Part shown: piece after piece, positions 1 to 8,344 of the stretch | How the letters are laid out: each line of letters opens with the position of its first letter | Position numbering within the stretch: the stretch's first letter is position 1 | From: Novosphingobium sp. | GTDB taxonomy: Bacteria; Pseudomonadota; Alphaproteobacteria; Sphingomonadales; Sphingomonadaceae | Assembly: GCA_020446505.1 (NCBI GenBank) | Contig: JAGREN010000020.1 | Location: forward strand, 1 to 38,177 | Direction: 5' to 3' | Length of the DNA: 38,177 bases | The notes under the pieces: model-generated | Told to the model about the DNA's origin: nothing | Seen by the model: the letters and a program-made list of their open reading frames with translations, nothing else | Database searches by the model: none | Translations under genes and position numbers: made by a program

Positions 1-1644
1 GTCAACTCTCAGCGGAAATCAACATACTGGGGCAAGATTCAAGGCGAGTGGGGCGATTTCAAGGCCACCGTTTCTGCCGATTACATGAAGATGGGCGGCG
101 TTCCGGTTCCTATCCAGATCGTGGCTGCTTCGCCGACTGTGCTGGCGTTCCTGAACAATTCGGTCGCTCTGGGCGGCAACACGATTCCGGTCACGAACAA
201 GCCGCTCTTCAAGTACGAGAATTACGCTGATCCTATACCGCAGCGCATCGTGCAGAAGGGCGTTCATCTCAATCTCGAATATGCGCTCAACGAAAATCTG
301 ACCGTGAAGGCAATCGGCGGGCTCCGGGCTTTCCGGCGTGACGACACGAACAATTACGGGCCGTCAGATCTGCGCGGCTTTGCGTCGCAGGGTGCGACAT
401 TGCCCCCGGTCCAGCGGACGTGGGCTGGTTGGTATGGCTTCCTGGATCGTTTCCAGGATCAGCATCAGAAGACCGTCGAGCTTCAGCTGCTCGGATCGTA
501 CGATACGCTCAATTTCGTGGTCGGTGGCTTCTACTTCGACGAGCATATCCGCGATTTCGGTACTACTCGACTGCCGTTCATCATCAGCCCGACGGTGGCA
601 TTCGATTCGGTCAGCTACCGCGACTACACAGTCGACAGCAAATCGAAGGCCGTCTATGCGCAGGTCGACTGGCGTCCGCCTATCCTCGACGAGCATCTCG
701 AGCTGACAGGCGGCATCCGCTACACGGATGACTCGCGCATCTTCGATCAGGTTCAGGCGGTCGTGCGCCGTCTGGAGATCAAGGACGACAACGTTTCCTA
801 CATGCTGGGAGCGAACTACGAATTCACCGACAACATCATGGCCTATGTCCGCTACGCGACCGGCTATCGTGCCGGTGGCTACAATGCGCGCAGCACCGGA
901 TCGGTGGATCCCGAGTACGATCCCGAGAAGATCAAGTCGTGGGAAGCGGGCCTCAAGCTTGAAGCGCTTGACCGTCGCCTTCGGGTAAACGCCGCAGTGT
1001 TCCTCAACAAGAACTACGATGCGCAGGTTGCCCAGTTTGCAGCGCCGACCAGCTCGACTGGCGGCGGTAACGTCAACGTCAACGCCAATGCGGAATACAA
1101 GGGCTTCGAGATCGAGGCGACGCTCGTTCCAGTCGATGGCCTGACGATCGCGGGTTCCTATGGTTACGTCGATCCCAAGTACAAGTCTTTCCCGAAACTG
1201 GTGACTGGCGGGGTGATCTCGACCGGTTGTGTCGCAACGGACAATGCCGCAATTCAGGATTGTGCCGCGATCCAGCTGTTCCAGAACCTGCCGAAGACCA
1301 AGTGGGACGCATCGATGATGTATGAGTTCCCGCCGGAAGATTGGGGAACATTCTCGGTGGGGGTCGACTATTCCTTCACGGGCAAGACGCCTGGCAATCT
1401 GGCATCGGTGGGTGTGATGTTCCCCACGGAGCTCGATAACAGGTCCTATGGTCTGCTCGGTGCGCGAATGGCAGTGACGGAAATCCCGATCAACGATCGC
1501 GTTCGCGGTACGCTGGCCCTGTATGGCCGGAACATTACTGACCGGCGCTATTCCACTGCGTCAATCGACTTCACGACCGGGATCGGAACCCAGAACTTCC
1601 CCGAACGCCGCACCATGGGCGTGGAGGCGAAGGTCGAATTCTAA
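1..1644 (+). CDS. TonB-dependent receptor, C-terminal part (5' end outside window)
   Basis: The frame is open from the first base and ends at TAA 1642-1644, giving 547 residues. The protein is the beta-barrel part of an outer-membrane TonB-dependent receptor, which imports a ligand (siderophore, vitamin, glycan or aromatic compound) using energy from TonB-ExbBD. Visible barrel signatures are GIRYTDD, a YVRYATGYRAGGYNAR strand, YKGFEIEAT, and LYGRNITDRRY close to the end. The chain finishes with alternating residues and a terminal Phe (VEAKVEF), the usual BAM recognition signal. The plug domain and TonB box lie upstream of the window, so the ligand cannot be assigned. Sphingomonads typically carry dozens of such receptors. 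The family call is firm and the substrate is unknown. Confidence 0.93.
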   Translation, partial: VNSQRKSTYWGKIQGEWGDFKATVSADYMKMGGVPVPIQIVAASPTVLAFLNNSVALGGNTIPVTNKPLFKYENYADPIPQRIVQKGVHLNLEYALNENLTVKAIGGLRAFRRDDTNNYGPSDLRGFASQGATLPPVQRTWAGWYGFLDRFQDQHQKTVELQLLGSYDTLNFVVGGFYFDEHIRDFGTTRLPFIISPTVAFDSVSYRDYTVDSKSKAVYAQVDWRPPILDEHLELTGGIRYTDDSRIFDQVQAVVRRLEIKDDNVSYMLGANYEFTDNIMAYVRYATGYRAGGYNARSTGSVDPEYDPEKIKSWEAGLKLEALDRRLRVNAAVFLNKNYDAQVAQFAAPTSSTGGGNVNVNANAEYKGFEIEATLVPVDGLTIAGSYGYVDPKYKSFPKLVTGGVISTGCVATDNAAIQDCAAIQLFQNLPKTKWDASMMYEFPPEDWGTFSVGVDYSFTGKTPGNLASVGVMFPTELDNRSYGLLGARMAVTEIPINDRVRGTLALYGRNITDRRYSTASIDFTTGIGTQNFPERRTMGVEAKVEF

Positions 1645-1668
1645 CGGTCTGACGTCAGGGAAAAATGT

Positions 1669-1704
1669 CGGCGGCCGTACCTTTGGTCCGGCCGCCGTTT
1701 TTTT
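1669..1704 (+). terminator. Rho-independent terminator after the TonB-dependent receptor
   Basis: A perfect 9-bp GC-rich inverted repeat (1669-1677 with 1689-1697) encloses an 11-nt loop and is followed by seven T residues (1698-1704). It begins 24 nt after the receptor stop codon. A run of five A residues just before the stem would let it work on the opposite strand as well. It separates the receptor from the VirB-like genes. Confidence 0.9.
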
Positions 1705-1783
1705 CAGTCGAGCAGAAACCTGTTTCGCATTTGCAGCACGAATTGCACTTGCGCTAACACGCCATCCCGCTCAAAATAGCGTT

Positions 1784-1806
1784 GCAGACCGCAAGGGGCG
1801 GTTTGC
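1784..1806 (+). promoter_or_regulatory. Hairpin in the leader of the VirB1-like gene
   Basis: Bases 1784-1792 pair with 1798-1806 (9 bp including one G-U) around a loop AAGGG. The hairpin ends 21 nt before the ATG at 1828. There is no T tract, so it is not a typical terminator. It could affect translation or mRNA stability. That it can fold is seen in the sequence; any function is inference. Confidence 0.35.
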
Positions 1807-1827
1807 CGAGAATCGCATACGGATCGG

Positions 1828-2451
1828 ATGCGCAAAACCGCACTTTTCAGCCAGCTGATTGTCGCAGCAATCGCAGTCTCGTCTGTGTCGGCTCAGGCCG
1901 ACGTGCTCGAGATTGGCGACGATGGCGCGACGTGGATCGCCGGTGGGCCTGACACAATCGGCGGACCGCCTGCCGAAGCGCCAGCGCAAGTCTTGCAGCA
2001 GCCTGAGGCCGCATCGGTCGATGTTCATGCACTCGCGGTTACCGTGCCTGTTGCGGCGGCCGGACCTGCGAGCTGGAGCGCGCGCGTAGCGCAGCTATCC
2101 GCCAAATATGATCTCAGTCCCGCGCTTATCGAGGCACTGGTCTGGCAGGAAAGCCGCTGGCGGCATGACGCTGTCTCGCCGGTCGGGGCGCGTGGCCTTG
2201 CCCAGCTCATGCCCGGAACTGCTCGCCAACTTGGCGTCAATCCTGACGATCCGAACTCCAATCTTGAAGGCGGCGCGCGGTACCTGCGGCAGCAACTCGA
2301 CGCCTTCGGTGGCAATCTGGAAAAGGCGCTGGCGGCATACAATGCCGGGCCGGGCCGCGTAAGGCAGGCTGGCGGCGTCCCTGCCATTCGCGAGACTCAG
2401 CAATATGTGTCTGCCATTATCGGACGACTGGCAGCTCCGGTCCGAAAATGA
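1828..2451 (+). CDS. VirB1-like lytic transglycosylase (SLT domain)
   Basis: The 207-residue protein has a signal peptide (about residues 1-24, SAQA/D), a low-complexity Ala/Pro stretch to about residue 82, then a Slt70-type lysozyme-like domain. Catalytic Glu is E108 in WQESRW; GARGLAQLMPGTA (120-132) and AAYNAGPGRV (169-178) are the conserved motifs II and III. Such enzymes cleave MurNAc-GlcNAc bonds of peptidoglycan to form 1,6-anhydromuropeptides. The protein lies before VirB9- and VirB10-like genes in the same direction, so a role in opening the wall for an envelope-spanning complex, like VirB1, is likely. The start at 1828 is the only ATG that leaves an intact signal peptide; its ribosome binding site is weak. 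A housekeeping transglycosylase is the alternative. Confidence 0.88.
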   Translation: MRKTALFSQLIVAAIAVSSVSAQADVLEIGDDGATWIAGGPDTIGGPPAEAPAQVLQQPEAASVDVHALAVTVPVAAAGPASWSARVAQLSAKYDLSPALIEALVWQESRWRHDAVSPVGARGLAQLMPGTARQLGVNPDDPNSNLEGGARYLRQQLDAFGGNLEKALAAYNAGPGRVRQAGGVPAIRETQQYVSAIIGRLAAPVRK

Positions 2452-2551
2452 TCGGCAGATGTTGCACGGCAGGTTCTGCCCCTGGCAAGATTTCATGCTT
2501 TCCTGTGCGGGTTCAGGCTCTCGACAGGCATTTCGCCCGAAAGATTTCCCG

Positions 2552-3697
2552 ATGAGCAGACTACCGACCTTCGCCCTTGGCGCAGCAACTGCATTTGCGC
2601 TAGCTGCGACGAGTGCTGCGGCGCAGGATGACCCGCGCCTGGTCACGCGTGAATATGACGCTGCGAAAATCGTCAGGATCGAGGGCAGGCCTGGCGTGCA
2701 GGCTACCATCGTCTTTGCCGAGGACGAGAAGATCGAGAACGTCGCGGTCGGCGATTCGGAGAAATGGCAGATCACGCCGAACAAGCGGGCTAACCTGCTG
2801 TTCGCGAGGCCGCTCGATGCGGCTGCCGTCACGAATATGACCGTGGTGACGGACAAGCGGACCTACCTGTTCGACCTTGTCGCAACGGCAAAGGACAAGC
2901 CGGTTTACCTGTTTCGCTTCACCTACGGGAATGGCGTTAACCCGTTACCTGCGAGTGAAGTTTCGCCGCCGGTAGAATCGGCGATGGTTGCCGCCGCACC
3001 TCAGCCGGTGCCGCCAGCCGAACCAGTTCTTGCAGCTGCACCTCGTGTGCGCAAATCTTCGCGTGAGCAGGCAAATCCGGCACCTGCTCCTGAGCCTGAG
3101 CCGCTCATTGCAGAGGCGGCACCGGCCACGTCGGCAATCGACGATGCAATCGCTGCCAGCAGCGACTCTGCTGCTCCTGCCGGTGAAGCGGTCGGGGCTG
3201 GTGAGGAGAAGCTTGCAAAGGCCGAACCCGAGAAGAAACCGAAGCGAGTCAGGAAGGCAAAGAGTGAACCCAAGACCGAAGCCGATGCCCCGCAGCAAGC
3301 GCCCGTCGTTGCTGCGTCCGAGCCTGTTCCTGTCGCTCGACCGGTTACGATCGAGGCGCCGGGCACTCTGAACTTTGCCTGGCCCCGTGACGGGAAGGCC
3401 TCTCTCCTGCCGAAGCGAATTTACGATGACGGAATGGCGACCTACCTGATCTGGGGGAAGAACCAGACGCTGCCGACCGTGACCGTTACGGACGCCACTG
3501 GCGCAGAGACGACACCGCGGCAGACATCCGAGAACAATTCTATTGCTATCGCCGGGGTTCCGTCAGTGATCGTGCTGCGGCAGGGCAAATCGAGCGCGAA
3601 GCTGGAGAACCTGCGGCCCATTCAAATATCCACACTTCCGGCAAGACAACTGTCAGCCCAGGCGAGCAGCACTTCTCCATCAGCAGGAAGCAATTAG
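2552..3697 (+). CDS. VirB9/TrbG/CagX-family protein with long charged linker
   Basis: The 381-residue protein has a signal peptide cleaved near AAA/QDD (24/25). The N-terminal VirB9 domain (about 27-125) includes REYD, NVAVGD, TNMTVVTDKRTYLFDL and VYLFRFTY. A 145-residue linker rich in Ala, Pro, Glu and Lys follows. The C-terminal VirB9 domain (about 273-361) starts with LNFAW and has RIYDDGMATYLIW and LPTV. In type IV secretion systems VirB9 forms the periplasmic/outer-membrane ring with VirB7 and VirB10. The frame opens further upstream (2405), but ATG 2552 gives the signal peptide directly. The gene follows the transglycosylase by 100 nt and precedes the VirB10-like gene by 3 nt. No VirB7-like lipoprotein is visible between them. 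The linker with its Lys/Arg-rich centre is longer than in ordinary VirB9 proteins. Confidence 0.88.
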   Translation: MSRLPTFALGAATAFALAATSAAAQDDPRLVTREYDAAKIVRIEGRPGVQATIVFAEDEKIENVAVGDSEKWQITPNKRANLLFARPLDAAAVTNMTVVTDKRTYLFDLVATAKDKPVYLFRFTYGNGVNPLPASEVSPPVESAMVAAAPQPVPPAEPVLAAAPRVRKSSREQANPAPAPEPEPLIAEAAPATSAIDDAIAASSDSAAPAGEAVGAGEEKLAKAEPEKKPKRVRKAKSEPKTEADAPQQAPVVAASEPVPVARPVTIEAPGTLNFAWPRDGKASLLPKRIYDDGMATYLIWGKNQTLPTVTVTDATGAETTPRQTSENNSIAIAGVPSVIVLRQGKSSAKLENLRPIQISTLPARQLSAQASSTSPSAGSN

Positions 3698-3700
3698 GTC

Positions 3701-4747
3701 ATGGCAGGTGCGCTCGGCGAAAGGGATGAAACCTCTACCGAACCGCTCGAGGGCCGTCGCGGTCGCAGAAGCGCGCGAGTGATCGACTTTGCGACCCGGA
3801 GCGTCCGCGAACCTGAAGTCTCACTTCCGAGAGGAGATCGTCTCGGCATGATTGCCGGTTTCCTGGTGGTCGTGATCTTGTTGGGCCTTACCTATTGGAC
3901 GCTCAAGGGAGTACAGGGCAAGCCGATCAGGGCCTCGGCTCCCAGCGCGGCACAGCACCCCGAATCCATGATCCGGATCCCGATAACGCAGCCCGGTGAC
4001 GATCGACTGGTCGAGGTCGCGCCGCCAGTCGTATCCAATGAGGAAGCCACAGGGCAGCTGCCCATGCCGGACCTTGCACCTGTGCTCGCCGATCCGCCAT
4101 CCAGTCCTGGTGGCACGGCGCCGCTGTTCCCCGACGCTGAACCGCAAGCGGTTGTCAAATCACCTCCCAAACCGACCGTGGTTTTTGAAAGCGGAGGTGG
4201 CAATTCGCCTGTGAAATTCGCATTCGAAGGTGGCAGCGACGACAAGTTCGCCCGGACGGTCGAGCCCGAAGTGACAAAGCCGGCTGCGACGACAAGCGTC
4301 AAATCCAGAACGCCTCCCTCCAAAGTCGCTTTGGCGACCACTGTCGGAAGAGGGACCGTGGTCCCGGCTGTGCTGGAAACTGCAATCGATACCGACGTAC
4401 CGGGCGGTGTGCGGACTGTCGTGACCAATAGCGTCCTCTCGTCTGACGGAAAGTTGGCGCTGGTGCCGAAATCGTCGCGCATGATCGGCAAGTATCGCAC
4501 GAGGGAATCGAAAGGCCAGAAGAGCGCGTTCGTGGTCTGGACCCAGATCGTTCAGCCGGATGGGACCAAGGTCGATATCGGACCTGCTTCTGCCGGTTCC
4601 GGCGACAAGCACTTCTTCGAAGACTTCGCTTCCGCACAGCTCGTTTCGGTCATTTCAGGACAGACCGGGCCGGATTTCCGCGCGCGCCAGGGTGAACCGG
4701 TGCGTATCATGGCCGCCAGGGATCTTGATCTGGCGAAGAGTCGCTGA
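3701..4747 (+). CDS. VirB10/TrbI-family protein lacking most of the antenna segment
   Basis: The 348-residue protein has a cytoplasmic basic N-terminus (1-46), one transmembrane helix (about 48-68), a Pro-rich periplasmic stretch with low complexity, and a C-terminal VirB10 beta-barrel domain (about 216-348). The domain contains VPAVLETAIDTDVPG, VPKSSRMIGKY, AFVVWTQIVQPDG and a terminal RQGEPVRIMAARDLDL. In VirB10 this protein bridges inner and outer membrane, and an alpha-helical antenna between the HFF and QGE motifs forms the outer-membrane pore. Here only about 20 residues separate HFFEDF (305-310) from RQGEPVRI (329-336), too few for the usual two antenna helices. The gene is probably co-transcribed with the VirB9-like gene: the spacing is 3 nt. 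Family membership is clear; whether it makes a channel is doubtful. Confidence 0.87.
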   Translation: MAGALGERDETSTEPLEGRRGRRSARVIDFATRSVREPEVSLPRGDRLGMIAGFLVVVILLGLTYWTLKGVQGKPIRASAPSAAQHPESMIRIPITQPGDDRLVEVAPPVVSNEEATGQLPMPDLAPVLADPPSSPGGTAPLFPDAEPQAVVKSPPKPTVVFESGGGNSPVKFAFEGGSDDKFARTVEPEVTKPAATTSVKSRTPPSKVALATTVGRGTVVPAVLETAIDTDVPGGVRTVVTNSVLSSDGKLALVPKSSRMIGKYRTRESKGQKSAFVVWTQIVQPDGTKVDIGPASAGSGDKHFFEDFASAQLVSVISGQTGPDFRARQGEPVRIMAARDLDLAKSR

Positions 4748-4759
4748 CCGCCGACAACC

Positions 4760-5965
4760 TCAGTCCGGCATCAGCCAGCTGCCGTTCTCGACGAATACCT
4801 TTTCCAGAACATCGTGGCCAAACGGTGCAACCCGCTCGCTGACGTCGATCATCGGCTTGCGACCGCCTTCGGGATGCGGATAGTCGCTGGCGTAGCAGTA
4901 GATTTCCGGCATTTCGTAGCGGCGGATGTAGGTGTCGACCGGCTCAATATCGAACAGCGAATAGCGGGTGTTGCGGCGGACATAATCAGAAGGCTTCATC
5001 GAAAGCCTGAGATCGCCGTCCATGTTGCCAAGCGAAAACTTGCGCTGATGCGCGAACCACAGGTTGAGGTTCTCGGCGAGCGGTCCGACCCATTGCGCGG
5101 TTACTTCGCAGGCTCCGAAGCGCAGGTCGGGGTAACGCTCGAACACGCCGCCCAGCACCATTGTCGCCACGAAGTTCTGGACCGGCAGGTGCAGTGTCGA
5201 GAGCGTCCAGGGATCCATCTGGAATTCTTCGCCTGCTTTCCAGCCTTCGAACTGCGGCGCATTGCGCCATTCCGCGCTCGACAGGAATTCGAAGTCGGCC
5301 CCGACGTGGGCCATGATGGCAACGCGGGCCACCTCACACATGTCCCACATCGGATCGAGGCTCGGGTGCGCGGGGGAGACGCCGCCGGGGAGCGCCGCGC
5401 TTGGCAGCCAGACCGCGCGAACGCCGCCATCGATGAGACGGCGAACCTGCGAAATTAGCGACGGCACGTCGGGAGCCAGGGCGATTGCCACCATGCGCAG
5501 CCGGTCGTCTCGCCGCGCAACCCGCAGGCAGAAATCATTGTAGAGCCCGATCATCTGCAGGGCGAAAGCCTTGCGGTCTCCTGTGATCGACCGATACATG
5601 TTCGGAAAGGCATTGGCCCTGAAGTAGAAGCTCGTCGCGTAAAGCCCGATGCTGCCCGGAAAGACCATCTGCCTTGCCACGCCGGTACGGTCCATGACCT
5701 CCAGCCGCCTGTCGAAATCGAAGGCGCCGGGAGCACTCGCGAACTTCGTGTTCCAGATGCTGTCGGTATCGATGGGCGTATCGTCGGCTGCCACGAACTG
5801 GCGGATCGGCATCTTCGAATCTTCGTGTGCTTCGACGAACGGCCGGGTCGCTTCTCCGAACTGATCGATCCAGTGATTGACCGGCGTGTATTCGTGCGCG
5901 TCGGCATCCATGATCCGGCCGGCAAACGGCATAAGGCATTCGGGAATGGCTAGATTGGTGTGCAT
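4760..5965 (-). CDS. Amidohydrolase family protein (amidohydrolase-2, COG2159-like)
   Basis: This is a TIM-barrel metal-dependent hydrolase or decarboxylase of the family that contains ACMSD and gamma-resorcylate decarboxylase. Visible metal-site candidates are the N-terminal DADAHE, the His of MAHVGADF, and the late Asp-His of YASDYPHPEGG. From Met at 5965 the protein has 401 residues; an in-frame ATG at 5998 would add 11. GAGAGGA lies about 10 nt before 5965, and an AGAGGG lies 12 nt before 5998, so the start is not settled. The gene is divergent from the LLM oxidoreductase at 6079, and the two promoters must share roughly 110 bp. The substrate cannot be read from the sequence. Neighbours point to catabolism of an aromatic or other hydrophobic compound. 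Its 3' end faces the VirB10-like gene 12 nt away. Confidence 0.85.
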   Translation of the reverse strand: MHTNLAIPECLMPFAGRIMDADAHEYTPVNHWIDQFGEATRPFVEAHEDSKMPIRQFVAADDTPIDTDSIWNTKFASAPGAFDFDRRLEVMDRTGVARQMVFPGSIGLYATSFYFRANAFPNMYRSITGDRKAFALQMIGLYNDFCLRVARRDDRLRMVAIALAPDVPSLISQVRRLIDGGVRAVWLPSAALPGGVSPAHPSLDPMWDMCEVARVAIMAHVGADFEFLSSAEWRNAPQFEGWKAGEEFQMDPWTLSTLHLPVQNFVATMVLGGVFERYPDLRFGACEVTAQWVGPLAENLNLWFAHQRKFSLGNMDGDLRLSMKPSDYVRRNTRYSLFDIEPVDTYIRRYEMPEIYCYASDYPHPEGGRKPMIDVSERVAPFGHDVLEKVFVENGSWLMPD

Positions 5966-6078
5966 TGCCGGGTCGTCCTCTCGGTTCTTGCTAATCATAC
6001 CATTGAATTTCCCTCTGTCATGCTATGGCCGGTCACAAGGCTGCGCCGTGAGTGAGACGTGGCATGGGAGAGAAGGCG

Positions 6079-6981
6079 ATGGCAATCAAAGTCGGGGTAA
6101 ACATTCTGGGGCTGCAATCCCTTGTTGGCGGAACGGTGAAAGACGTTCTCGACGTGGTGGTCGAAGCGGACCGCAAGGGCGTGGACTACGTCACGCTCGG
6201 CGATCACCTCGGTTTCCAGCGGTCGGCGCACGAGACGCGGCGGCAGACGCACGCCTTTCCTTTCGTGCTGGAAGAACCCTGGCCCGAACCGATCACGTTT
6301 CTTTCGGCAGCAGCTGCTCTGACCGAGCGCATCAGGCTTTCGACCTTTGTGCTCATCGCACCTTTGCGGCCGACATTGTTGCTGGCCAAGCAACTGGCCA
6401 CGCTGGACAATATCTCCAATGGTCGTGTCACCATGGGCCTTGGTGTCGGGTGGCAGGAAGAGGAATTTGCCGCTGCAGGCATGACCTTCGAGGGCCGCTT
6501 CGGCGATCTGGAGGACATGGTAACGGCCATGCGCGCTCTCTGGAGCGAGCCGCCTGCCAAGGCGAGCGGCAGGCATTTCCACTTCGAGGATTTCTATTCG
6601 CTGCCTCGGCCCGTGCAGGGTGCCGACCTGCCTCTGCTGTTCGGGATCAAGCCGACGCAGCGCAATATCGACCGCATGGCGCGGCTCGCGAACGGATGGG
6701 CGCTCAATCCTGCGGACCGCAAGGAATTCGTCGATACGGTCAAGGAGGTGAAACGCCTCGCCGCAGCCTATGGCCGGGATCCCGATGCACTCGAATTCGA
6801 TGTGGGGCAGGGGCCGTCGATCACCCAGGATGGTGCGCTGGACGAGGAAACGATCCGCAGGCGGGTTCGTCAGGACGAAGCGGACGGAGCGACGATCGTC
6901 TCTTTCCTGGCACGGGATTTCTGCAAGCGCCCGGAGGATATCGGCCCGTTCCTCGACTTCATCGTTTCGCTCAAGGAGTGA
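6079..6981 (+). CDS. LLM-class (luciferase-like) flavin-dependent oxidoreductase
   Basis: The 300-residue protein shows a bacterial luciferase-like TIM barrel: VGVNILG at the first strand, YVTLGDHLGF, RIRLSTFVLIAPLRPTLLLAKQLATLDNISNGR, and GLGVGWQEEEF. The latter three segments are the usual flavin/F420-site region of the family. Family members oxidise or monooxygenate small molecules with reduced FMN or F420; which cofactor is used here is not decidable from sequence. ATG 6079 is preferred over GTG 6052 and ATG 6064 because GGGAGA lies about 8 nt upstream and MAIKVGVN is the family N-terminus. The gene is divergent from the amidohydrolase and convergent with the phytanoyl-CoA dioxygenase-like gene (37 nt between stops). 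Confidence 0.87.
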   Translation: MAIKVGVNILGLQSLVGGTVKDVLDVVVEADRKGVDYVTLGDHLGFQRSAHETRRQTHAFPFVLEEPWPEPITFLSAAAALTERIRLSTFVLIAPLRPTLLLAKQLATLDNISNGRVTMGLGVGWQEEEFAAAGMTFEGRFGDLEDMVTAMRALWSEPPAKASGRHFHFEDFYSLPRPVQGADLPLLFGIKPTQRNIDRMARLANGWALNPADRKEFVDTVKEVKRLAAAYGRDPDALEFDVGQGPSITQDGALDEETIRRRVRQDEADGATIVSFLARDFCKRPEDIGPFLDFIVSLKE

Positions 6982-7018
6982 CTTGAAGAACAGGGAGCGC
7001 GTAGTCGCCGTTGTAGTG

Positions 7019-7951
7019 TCAGACTTTGCGGTGAAGTTCCGGGACGAACGGTGTCGTCCGGCCCACGTTGCTGCGTCGATCGCTGGCATTTCGGGGAATG
7101 ATCCGGTTCGTAAATCCGAACTCGACTGCCTCGAAGCCCAGAACCCCGAGTTCCTCGTCAGTCAGGGTTTCGTAGACTTCGTCTGAAAGGCAGGTGGGAT
7201 ACTGGTGCTGCGAGGTGACTGCCAGCAGATTGTATCCGCTGCCTATGGCAATGCGCGTCTTGTCGGAGCGGTGCTCGCCCCCGCCGTGCCAGGTGCGCCC
7301 GTCCCACATCAGCGCGTCGCCCGCTTTGGCGACCGCCGTGTAGCAGGGCCATTCGTCGATATTGGCCTGCGTAATCTCACCGATATGCCGGTGCGTTCCC
7401 GGATAGATCTGCGTGGCGCCCATTTCCTCTTCGAAATCGGTCAGGCAGATGAAGATATTCACCATCGTCGAGCGTGTGCACATTTCGATCGGCAATATGC
7501 CTTCGTCATAGTGCGCGTTCTGTCTGGCCAGGCCGCGCTGGGTAATGGTCGCGGCTGAGGCCCAAAGTCTGAACGGGTGTACGCCGAAAACACCTTTCGC
7601 ATAGGCAAGGCCCAACGGGTGCATGAACAGATCGATGAAAACCCGGCCCTTGTTGGGCAGAAATTCGACTAGCTGATAGCAATATGAGCCCTTGTCGCCC
7701 GGCACGCTCTCGATCAGGTCGATGGCGCCCTTTGGGCCACCTATGTTGGCGACGCCAAGCTCGCGCTCCATCTCTGCCTGTTCGAGCACGCGGTCCTTCA
7801 GCCGAGCGACGGTTGCCGGATCGAGATAGTTGCGGTGATGGTTGAACCCATATCGATCCAGGTTCTCAAGCCCCTTGGCAACATCCGTTACCGCTTCAGG
7901 CAGGCCGGACAGTTCTTTCATGACCCCCCGTTCATCGCTCTGGCTTGTCAT
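7019..7951 (-). CDS. Phytanoyl-CoA dioxygenase family protein (Fe(II)/2-oxoglutarate type)
   Basis: The 310-residue protein carries the PhyH double-stranded beta-helix signature. The iron triad is likely H147 and D149 in QNAHYDEG plus H222 in GRTWHGGGEH, and R233 in KTRIAIG would bind 2-oxoglutarate. ALMWDGRTWHG is typical of the family. These enzymes hydroxylate lipids, secondary metabolites or xenobiotics; the substrate is unknown here. ATG 7951 is chosen because GGGAGAG sits about 6 nt before it; the open frame upstream to 8152 has no coding character. The gene lies with the amidohydrolase and LLM oxidoreductase, which suggests a shared degradation or modification route, but it is read from its own promoter. 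Confidence 0.86.
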   Translation of the reverse strand: MTSQSDERGVMKELSGLPEAVTDVAKGLENLDRYGFNHHRNYLDPATVARLKDRVLEQAEMERELGVANIGGPKGAIDLIESVPGDKGSYCYQLVEFLPNKGRVFIDLFMHPLGLAYAKGVFGVHPFRLWASAATITQRGLARQNAHYDEGILPIEMCTRSTMVNIFICLTDFEEEMGATQIYPGTHRHIGEITQANIDEWPCYTAVAKAGDALMWDGRTWHGGGEHRSDKTRIAIGSGYNLLAVTSQHQYPTCLSDEVYETLTDEELGVLGFEAVEFGFTNRIIPRNASDRRSNVGRTTPFVPELHRKV

Positions 7952-8344
7952 TGCACTCTCCCACCCGGTTCGCCGTTCCGGAACCATGCGCGTCGCAGGT
8001 GTTCGGCGCGACTTGGCCACTGTCGCAAGTCGAACGACGCTTGACTGGTGCTTTTCATGGCCTTGCGCGGGCACATATCGCAAGCAGTTAGAATCCGGTG
8101 GATCGGTCGTCGGTCTGGCGAGCTTGCGTAAACCCGCATTGTGCCGGAGCATCGCCTGCTATTTGCCCGTTCGTGCATCACGCCAATTCCATTGGCGCCT
8201 GCGTTTCAGATTGAATGCTTTCCAGACCGTATTCTCAATGAGCAAGGGAATCCATTACGCGGTTGTTAACCACCAGGTGCTAGGCCGGAGCCGCATTGCC
8301 GAACGTCTTTATCGATGTTCGGTCGCTGGAGCACCGGGTCGCGC
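7952..8344. other. Non-coding divergent promoter region (393 bp)
   Basis: No convincing gene is seen here, although reading frames are open on both strands. It must hold the promoters of the minus-strand dioxygenase and of the plus-strand glycosyltransferase. A TTAACCA sequence at 8266-8272 resembles a CtrA half-site, but one short match proves little. No terminator-like hairpin was seen. Confidence 0.5.

Noticed and set aside
1828..4747. VirB-like genes as part of an integrative conjugative element
   Set aside because: There is no relaxase, coupling protein, ATPase, integrase or attachment repeat, and surrounding genes are chromosomal.
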